64,000 nt of DNA from Calonectria ilicicola (Eukaryota > Ascomycota > Sordariomycetes > Hypocreales > Nectriaceae), in contig CP085831.1 of the NCBI GenBank assembly GCA_020809705.1, positions 2,418,001-2,482,000 on the forward strand, written 5' to 3'. Within the stretch, counting starts at the first letter, position 1. Each line of letters starts with the position of its first letter. The position numbers and the translations under genes were made by a program. The notes under the pieces are model-generated. The model had not been told where the DNA came from and did no database searches. It saw nothing but the letters and a program-made list of their open reading frames with translations. Of the stretch, positions 58,251 through 64,000 are shown in pieces.

Positions 58251-59392
58251 ATGACTACAATACACCCACGAGCCCCTCAAGCCCAAGAATCCTACTCCTG
58301 CACAATCGCAATCAGCAGAATGACTGGACCTCTCGGCGATTCTTTGACGGCCACTCTTGCGGGACAAACGGGAGATGGCCAAATATTACGGCTTCCTTGG
58401 CATAGCCGGTCAGTTCCTTTGGGGACGTTTTTCAATTCTGCACATGCAACAAATAGCAAGGTTGACCCGTTTGCGAAAGAATCTGCTTTTGAACAAGACT
58501 CTCTTGATCGCTCAGTCCTTGTATTCGACAACAATGATGGCAATGTGTCCTATAGGTCATCTGAGTCCACGTCTTCATCAATTTCTACAGACCACTTGAG
58601 TGTCGGTTTGGGAATAGGAATTAGCGTCCCTTGTCTGTCCGTCAGTGTTTCCGGTCGGTATGATAGAAATGTCATGGAGAACAATGATGTAAGCCTTGTC
58701 TACTTCTTGAATAGCATATTTCATCTTTTACCCAATGTCGGTCCTTTATTGACTTCATATTGACACAATGCCAGGCATCTAAAACATCCATCATGACGAA
58801 CTACAGAGCTGGTTTTGTCTCATTTCTTCAACCGCCAGAATTATCGGAAGCCGCGCTCATCACATTGAAGTATGGCGGAGGGCTCGATGCCTTCAAGAAA
58901 AGATGGGGAGACTACTATGTTGCTGGTTACCGGATTGGTGGCGATGCTGGCATTATGCTCAGCCAGTCATCCAATACGAAGCACACGTCGGAGAGCTATA
59001 CTGTAGTCATAAAAGTCGAAATTCTCTTTTTTGAGTTCGAAGAGAGTTGGTCAGAGAGTTGGTCAAAGACCCAAGTCGATATGCAACTTAACTTATGCTT
59101 CTTTTCAAGTCTGAAAGGTCGTTTCATCGAGACAAAAGGATCATTAGCAAATCCCGAGTTCCGCAGGATGCTTCAACAAGCACGACAGCTGCATAGAGAT
59201 TCGCAGAGGTTTCATGAGGCTATTGAATTAGAATTATTAAAAATAGGAATCACGGAGAAGAATCCAGTTACGGTCCACCAATGCGAGCGGTTGTGTCAGT
59301 CAGGAGCCGTCATTGAACTCGTTCTGGCTCCAGTGGAGCACCTTCGCGAGTTACAGTACTGGATTAGAGATGATAATATCATTTGCTTGTAG
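58251..59392 (+). CDS. second MACPF-like protein, short form
   Basis: Two exons, 58251-58688 and 58775-59392, join on a codon boundary across an 86-base GTAAGC...GCCAG intron; product about 351 residues. The second exon carries RWGDYYVAGYRIGGDAG (about residues 190-206), the G-x-x-x-V-x(4-5)-G-G signature of MACPF-type folds, preceded by an alternating hydrophobic region rich in Ser (VGLGIGISVPCLSVSVSG) that could form membrane-spanning hairpins. The C-terminal 150 residues are helical and charged, then end DDNIICL. It lacks the coiled coil and lectin domains of its divergent neighbour and has no secretion signal. Its head-to-head position with another MACPF-like gene suggests joint expression and perhaps partnership. 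The family assignment rests on one motif and general pattern, so it is tentative. Confidence 0.55.
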
Positions 59393-59435
59393 AATAAGTA
59401 TGATTTCGGTTTAATTTGAGACTATGAGATGTATC

Positions 59436-59461
59436 TGATAAGTGTTGATGATAAGTGTTGA
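59436..59461. repeat. 13-bp tandem duplication
   Basis: TGATAAGTGTTGA occurs twice in a row without mismatch, just after the second MACPF-like gene. Confidence 0.8.
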
Positions 59462-59790
59462 CTAGATGGCGAGTCTCCTGACAGGTCTTGGTAAGGACAG
59501 TGAGAGTCCAAGGTTAAAAGGTTAGTGCAATAGCGATTTTTAACAGTAAATTCAGTCCTTTCCTGCTCGTTTAGTTTGTGACCATGCTTTAGCAATCGAT
59601 CAATCAACAAATTATACTAAACTGTAGCTCAGGTTATGGAAAGAAGTCCACCATTGACTGCATCCTTGTGCTATTTTCATCCTGCGATTTCTGGCCTTTT
59701 TTGGGGGTCAGTTGGTTGAGATGGAGACTAAAATAGATGCAGAGTGTGGTGTGGCTGTGTCGTGGCCAGGTGACGTCCATTCCAACAGAT

Positions 59791-59814
59791 GTTGGCTCGT
59801 TGGCTCGTTGGCTC
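59791..59814. repeat. triple 8-bp tandem repeat (GTTGGCTC)3
   Basis: Three perfect copies of GTTGGCTC follow each other; the tract is not within a recognised gene. Confidence 0.85.
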
Positions 59815-60161
59815 GGTAGCGAATGTGGCAAATAGTGATGCAGGGACTCCGGTTGTTCGGTTGTTTCATGAAAGCTCCTTCGACACACGTTGATCCATAT
59901 ACTTACAACGAAGCTGTGCAGATCCTGGTTTAGAAGGATGCATACCATGATAACAGCGACTGCGATGCTTAATGCCAATTTTCAATCCCATCACAGAAAA
60001 GTTTCTCTTGATTGATATCATCAATGTGAGGAGAGGATTGTAATTTAGACCACGCTATATTCAAGATAATCTTATTGTCAAATCTAGGTAAAATCTACCT
60101 CTCAACTTTGTTCTCTATAGACCAAGAAATTTGTTCATTCAACAACTTAAGTGATGCTCGG

Positions 60162-61206
60162 CTAGTATGAGCCCGTCATGACAGAGAGCCGGCCGCCATC
60201 AGTAGTCACGACAGTACCATTGGTAAAGCTTCCCGATCGACTAGCAAGATATAAAATGATCCCAGCCATTTCCGAATCACCGCCAAACTTTCTTGCAGGG
60301 ATGAATGCTTTATCCTCAAAGGTCTCCTTGTCTGGACGCCGACTTCCTATGAGACCAGAGGCCAATTCGGAAGGAAACACTGTACGCAATTAGTGAACCG
60401 CAAATTACGCCACGACAATTAAACCCTGAAAAGATGCCATCACTTACATCCAGGAGCAATGGCGTTCACTCGAATACCAAACTTTGCCAGCTGACTGCTG
60501 GCCTGTTTGGATAGTTGCATGATCGCAACTTTGCTAGCCAGATATGGAGGCGTTGACATCCAGTGTCGACTGAATGAAGATATACTAGCCGTGAAGATGA
60601 CCTGACTTTGGATTGACTGGGCGTCACTGCCCTCTTCAATAGGCTTGCCGAAACCACCTTTGAGGGCATTCTTGTTTCCTTCATCCAGAAGCTCCAGGAA
60701 TGCTGTCATCGTAAAGAATGCCCCAGTTACGTTGACATGCAGAACATCTGTCATTTCCTTCATAGAGTTGTCCGTGAACAGTGTCTTGCGCATCTCTGAG
60801 ATCGAGTGGTCGGGATTATATCGGACGTGTGGACCTCCAATCCCGGAGTTTGCCACAAGGAGATTTACATATCCAACATCTTTAGTAATGTAATCTACAG
60901 CTGCTTGTAGGTCATCTTTGGAGGTCACATCGCATTGAATGGGGACGAAGCTAGGATGCTCCTGGGCTGCTTCCTTGAGGACTTCCAAGCGACGGCCCAA
61001 CATATAAACCTTCTTCGCACCATTGGATGCAAGGGCGCGAGCCATGGTGAGGCCAATACCTAGATAAATTTATCTTGAATGAGCTACATTCTCCACAATA
61101 ATCTGTGATATTTAAGCGAGTGTTACTGACCAGTTCCTCCTCCGGTAATTACAGCTACCATCCCGTCAACGCGGAAGAGGGTATTGAAGTCAACTGAGGA
61201 TGTCAT
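60162..61206 (-). CDS. short-chain dehydrogenase/reductase
   Basis: A 301-residue SDR from three exons, 61206-61131, 61059-60448 and 60379-60162; introns GTCAGT...ATCTAG and GTAAGT...TACAG join in phase 1. The dinucleotide motif TGGGTGIG (residues 21-28) is split by the first intron. The other landmarks are DVTSKDD, ANSGIGG in place of the usual NNAG, a serine-rich strand IFTASISSFS, the catalytic Y198/K202 in PPYLASK, and VNAIAPG. The end TDGGRLSVMTGSY is the usual cofactor-loop C-terminus. The enzyme should be a cytosolic NAD(P)-dependent oxidoreductase with unknown substrate. A TATATAAA element lies about 105 bases upstream. It stands alone, with no pathway partner beside it. Confidence 0.92.
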
Positions 61207-61959
61207 TGTTGCGTGAAAGGTAGGTAGATCTAAGTTAGTGAAACGACGAGATTGGGCTGATTTGATAGTGAAGATAAATACTATTGACCCGAGATAGCCG
61301 GGGCGGTTTATATATGCATCGTCCATCGGCTCACCTCCGGTTCCTATCTGGCACTTTGCTGATTCATCATCAAAGTCATTGCATGGTAGGATGGTAGGAA
61401 TCGGCAATTCATTCTAATTTCGGCATTACTACTGCAGAAAAATACGTCATTGATGAATTGCGTGGCCGGCTGAGCAGAATTGTACGAGCAACTGGAACAC
61501 GCCTCCTGTGGTCTGATGTCAGACTGGTTGGTCCAGCTAGAAGCACTAGACCAACGAAGTTTAGCGTCGGTCAACAAAGCGCAGCAATAATTGGTCGGAG
61601 CACTCCCGGGTTACCTACCCATGTCTCTCACCTCCAGCTGCCGAATTCCTGGAGAATTGGATAACCACGCCGGTTCCCCTGGTTCAAGGATATGAGTCTC
61701 TGTAGGGCCACTGTCTGTCACATACGACCATAGCTCTTAGAAAATACGGGATCCCGTCCGCTCTCCCATAGTCAAGCTGAGAAGCGGTGAATTAGTACTC
61801 GGGTCGGTGACGACCGGGGAATCCTCGCTGTTGTATGTTTTTTTTGCTTCTTTGTATTAATTCTAGGCGATAGCCGTGGCTCTTTAAAAAATTTCTACTT
61901 AATGTTGACCTCCATTTTGGTATTGTGGTGGGAATAACGGACATCGCCCCCAGTTGGTC
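61207..61959. other. SDR upstream region
   Basis: Apart from the SDR promoter I see no gene; frames at 61344-61577 and 61458-61664 lack recognisable content. Confidence 0.5.
61307..61314 (-). promoter_or_regulatory. TATA box of the second SDR gene
   Basis: The minus strand reads TATATAAA about 105 bases upstream of the start codon at 61206. Confidence 0.5.
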
Positions 61960-61995
61960 CTTTGTAGGGTAGGTAGTTGCAATGATCCAAATTTC

Positions 61996-62025
61996 TTTTT
62001 TTTTTTTTTAAAAAAAAAAAAAAAA
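61996..62025. repeat. T14-A16 homopolymer palindrome
   Basis: Fourteen T are followed directly by sixteen A, a perfect hairpin-forming palindrome at the 3' end of the decayed gene. Such tracts are also common sites of assembly or sequencing error. Confidence 0.85.
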
Positions 62026-62333
62026 GTCACAATTTGCTGTAGCAAATGGGCCACTCCCAGTTTCCCCGAGACCTTCTGTGTGTCCGTCATTTGGTCCCAC
62101 ATGTTTGGTAGTAAGGGAATCACAATCATGGCGACGCCAGCCATGGCTTCAAAAGTTGAAAGCAGCTTCGCACCATTGGCCATGGTCTCGAACCACTGAT
62201 GCCTCCTTTACCGTACTCTCAAACATCTGCATGGTCAACTTCCAGGAACCCGCTGCAGCACCGAGACGGCCCGCATAGGCCATGGACATCCAGAACTTTT
62301 CGCGTAGCTCTTTGCTCGAGTGTAGCTGTTTCG

Positions 62334-62348
62334 CGGCGGCGGCGGCGT
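62334..62348. repeat. (GGC)n microsatellite at a frame break
   Basis: A GGC run on the plus strand (GCC, alanine codons, on the minus strand) coincides with the place where the decayed minus-strand gene changes frame, so slippage is a likely cause. Confidence 0.6.
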
Positions 62349-63261
62349 GACATGATCCTGGTCAGCCGACACCTTAAAATGCTCGACGGAATCGCTGAGA
62401 CACTCGGTGACTAGGCTATCAATCTCCTGCGAGTTGCCGCGAAGGTCGATAAGTGTTGGAATAATGGACATCATCTGAAAGAGGCGCATATCATCATTGT
62501 ATGCCTCCATGAAGGTGCGGCCCCCGGGTGTTGAGTTTGTCCGGTTCTTCTCTAGCAGCCCGAAGAGAGCGTTGAGTTGCTTCTGCATCAAGCTGAGGCT
62601 ATTCGTGTTTGCGCCCGACGTGTACTGGATGTACCAATTGGGCAGCGCACTGTTCTGCATATGGTAAAGCAACTACAGAGCCTAGTATAGCGAGCGCTCC
62701 TTGGCCCAGACGACCAGGCCGTCAATATCTTTTTGTGGGGTTGCAAGATTCTTGTCGTATTCTGGGTTACTTATAGGGTCCTTCATATCAGCACTTTTGG
62801 CGGCAATACTGTTCTTCATGCTGGCTGCAAATGCATCAATCTTGGCCGTGTAATCGTTGCCCCGCCGATCCCGCAAGAATTTAGAGATGCTCGGGAATTT
62901 TTCGATGTAGTGCGCACAGTATAGCTTGACTGAGTGCCGCTTATACACTGGATCATTGGATGGAATGCCCTTAAGCCGGGCGTCAGGTCGCTTCCCGTTG
63001 CAATATTGGCCCCGTTTGAGTTTGCCACAGCACGAGGTTAGCGGATCGCTGAGAGACTATGAGAAGGATTTAGTGCGTAACTCCTGGCTAACACTGATAC
63101 AATATATGGTAGGTGTGGCTTCTGATAAAACGCCTTGTTCTCGCCTGTACCCAATACCACATCGTCATTCGCAATGGCGATCACAGCTGGTGTCAGAGCT
63201 GGTGCGAAGCCTGCACGAATATGGTGCGCAGATCTAGGCTCATGAAGTAGACTATGAGCTC

Positions 63262-63799
63262 GTGGAAGGGTCCCAGTACTTGGCCAACAAAATTACTGAC
63301 GTGACTCTAGACACCCTGCTGCTAAACGACGGGCCAGATATGGACCAGACCACAGAAAATCTAATGGAGAAGCTCATCATACGCCTCGAGCGAACGATTG
63401 GCAATGAAATCTACACCGACTGGGCACAGTCAGGGCCAAAACACACTCGTGCTACATGAAGCCGTCGCCTTCCCACTGCTTCAACAGAAAACAGCAGCAC
63501 AGACTCAACAGACTATGCGTTCCATCCAGATTGAGTTAATAGACAACACCGGCGAGAACCTCTGGATCGGCGGCGGATCATGGCACTATGTTTCACAAAG
63601 CATCCTGAGTGTGAATCGCCTGGTGGTCAAAGGATCAGGCAATCATGGGCTGCTAGAGATCGAGCTACGCAAGGTGCCGCGTGAGCGCTTTGTCAAAAAG
63701 CGCGACTGGAGGCACGAGGAACAAGTCAAGTATGCGGCGACGCTGGGCTATGCTTTTGGGCTTGAGCTTGTGAAGCTACCACATGACACGGAAGTCTAG
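63262..63799 (+). pseudogene. hypothetical protein fragment, apparently frameshifted
   Basis: Two overlapping plus-strand frames look like one protein. The first (63262-63459) carries an acidic helical stretch, ANKITDVTLDTLLLNDGPD and MEKLIIRLERTIGNEIY. The second (63398-63799) continues with LLQQKTAAQTQQTMRSIQIE, a beta-rich part, and RERFVKKRDWRHEEQVKYAA ending in LPHDTEV. The change of frame near 63430 has no clear splice sites. The left edge has no convincing start, although AHEVDYELV just before 63262 reads on in frame after a TAG. I do not recognise a family. It runs opposite to the decayed gene to its left, so the two are separate units. Confidence 0.4.
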
Positions 63800-64000
63800 T
63801 TGGTGGTGGCCCTGGACTCTGGCCACATTGATGTGATTTCAAAAACATCCATTGACAGCCGCTTATAAGCGCATTATTGATCCTTTTTGAGATAAACAGA
63901 TCTCGTTCGGCAGCTTAAGGTGCCAAGTAGCACAGCGCCCTATCATATAAATGGCTGGCTGCGAGGAGCACGCTGAGGGACCGGCACTTTTTGGTTTACT

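Larger units (their letters stand above)
59393..60161. other. intergenic region with short tandem duplications
   Basis: No gene seen. It holds a 13-base perfect tandem duplication (59436-59461) and a triple 8-base repeat (59791-59814). Confidence 0.5.
61960..63057 (-). pseudogene. decayed protein gene with stops and frame slips, unrecognised
   Basis: A long stretch of helical protein sequence is legible on the minus strand but cannot be translated in one piece. It begins with a Cys-rich part (near 63040-62990), then YCAHYIEKFPSISKFLRD and a helical region. Two in-frame TAG codons follow at 62682-62684 and 62673-62675, each one C-to-T step from CAG. The same frame resumes with NSALPNWYIQYTSGA and MMSIIPTLIDLRGNSQEID. 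At the (GGC)n tract near 62334-62348 the frame slips, the protein continues as KQLHSSKELREKFWMSMAYAG, and it slips back near 62180. There is no start codon with a signal and no upstream domain, so this looks like the C-terminal part of a larger lost gene. I do not recognise the family. Confidence 0.6.

Noticed and set aside
1..64000. CRISPR arrays, bacterial operons or complete transposons
   Set aside because: I found no regularly spaced repeats, no transposase or reverse transcriptase frame, and the genes are eukaryotic with introns.

Overview
The window reads as nuclear DNA of a filamentous ascomycete (Pezizomycotina). The evidence is short GT-AG introns of about 40-115 nt inside most genes, and families largely confined to these fungi: HsbA, HET, NACHT-WD40, PNP_UDP, fungal HNH and giant DUF3638 proteins. 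A Hypocreales-type genome is my best guess; this is inference from protein style, not a search.

Layout. 0-6 kb: the 3' end of an MFS drug-type transporter, a EutQ-like cupin gene whose start codon is split by an intron, and a secreted HsbA-family protein. 6.4-15.9 kb: one giant two-exon gene (about 3151 aa) with helicase-like motifs. 18.6-23.3 kb: two secreted carbohydrate-active enzymes, a GH115 alpha-glucuronidase and a GH16 beta-glucanase, convergent. 25-30.3 kb: a NACHT-WD40 NLR-like protein with a broken NACHT fragment beside it. 31.9-37.9 kb: small and decaying genes (a small secreted protein, a TM2 protein, a frameshifted secreted-protein relic, a frameshifted HNH gene). 38.4-43.8 kb: an SDR and an NRPS-like A-T-R carboxylate reductase on the same strand, with an intron-containing tRNA between them. 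45.2-48.7 kb: a stand-alone PNP_UDP protein followed by a HET protein. 49-50.9 kb: a sugar transporter with a GC-AG intron. 53.8-59.4 kb: two divergently transcribed genes with MACPF-like signatures, one carrying a coiled coil and jacalin-like C-terminal domains. 60.2-61.2 kb: a second SDR. 62-64 kb: decayed coding sequence.

How it fits together. Much of 25-60 kb looks like an accessory island of self/non-self and antagonism genes (NLR, PNP_UDP, HET, MACPF-like, HNH), with pseudogenes, interstitial TTAGGG repeats and AT-rich gaps as expected of dispensable or subtelomeric DNA. The NRPS-like reductase with its SDR neighbour could be a minimal biosynthetic pair. The most interesting candidate system is the divergent MACPF-like pair with a shared 0.84-kb intergenic promoter. 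The second is the NLR / orphan PNP / HET group. Exon boundaries were placed by eye from splice signals and frame continuity, and no homology search was possible.
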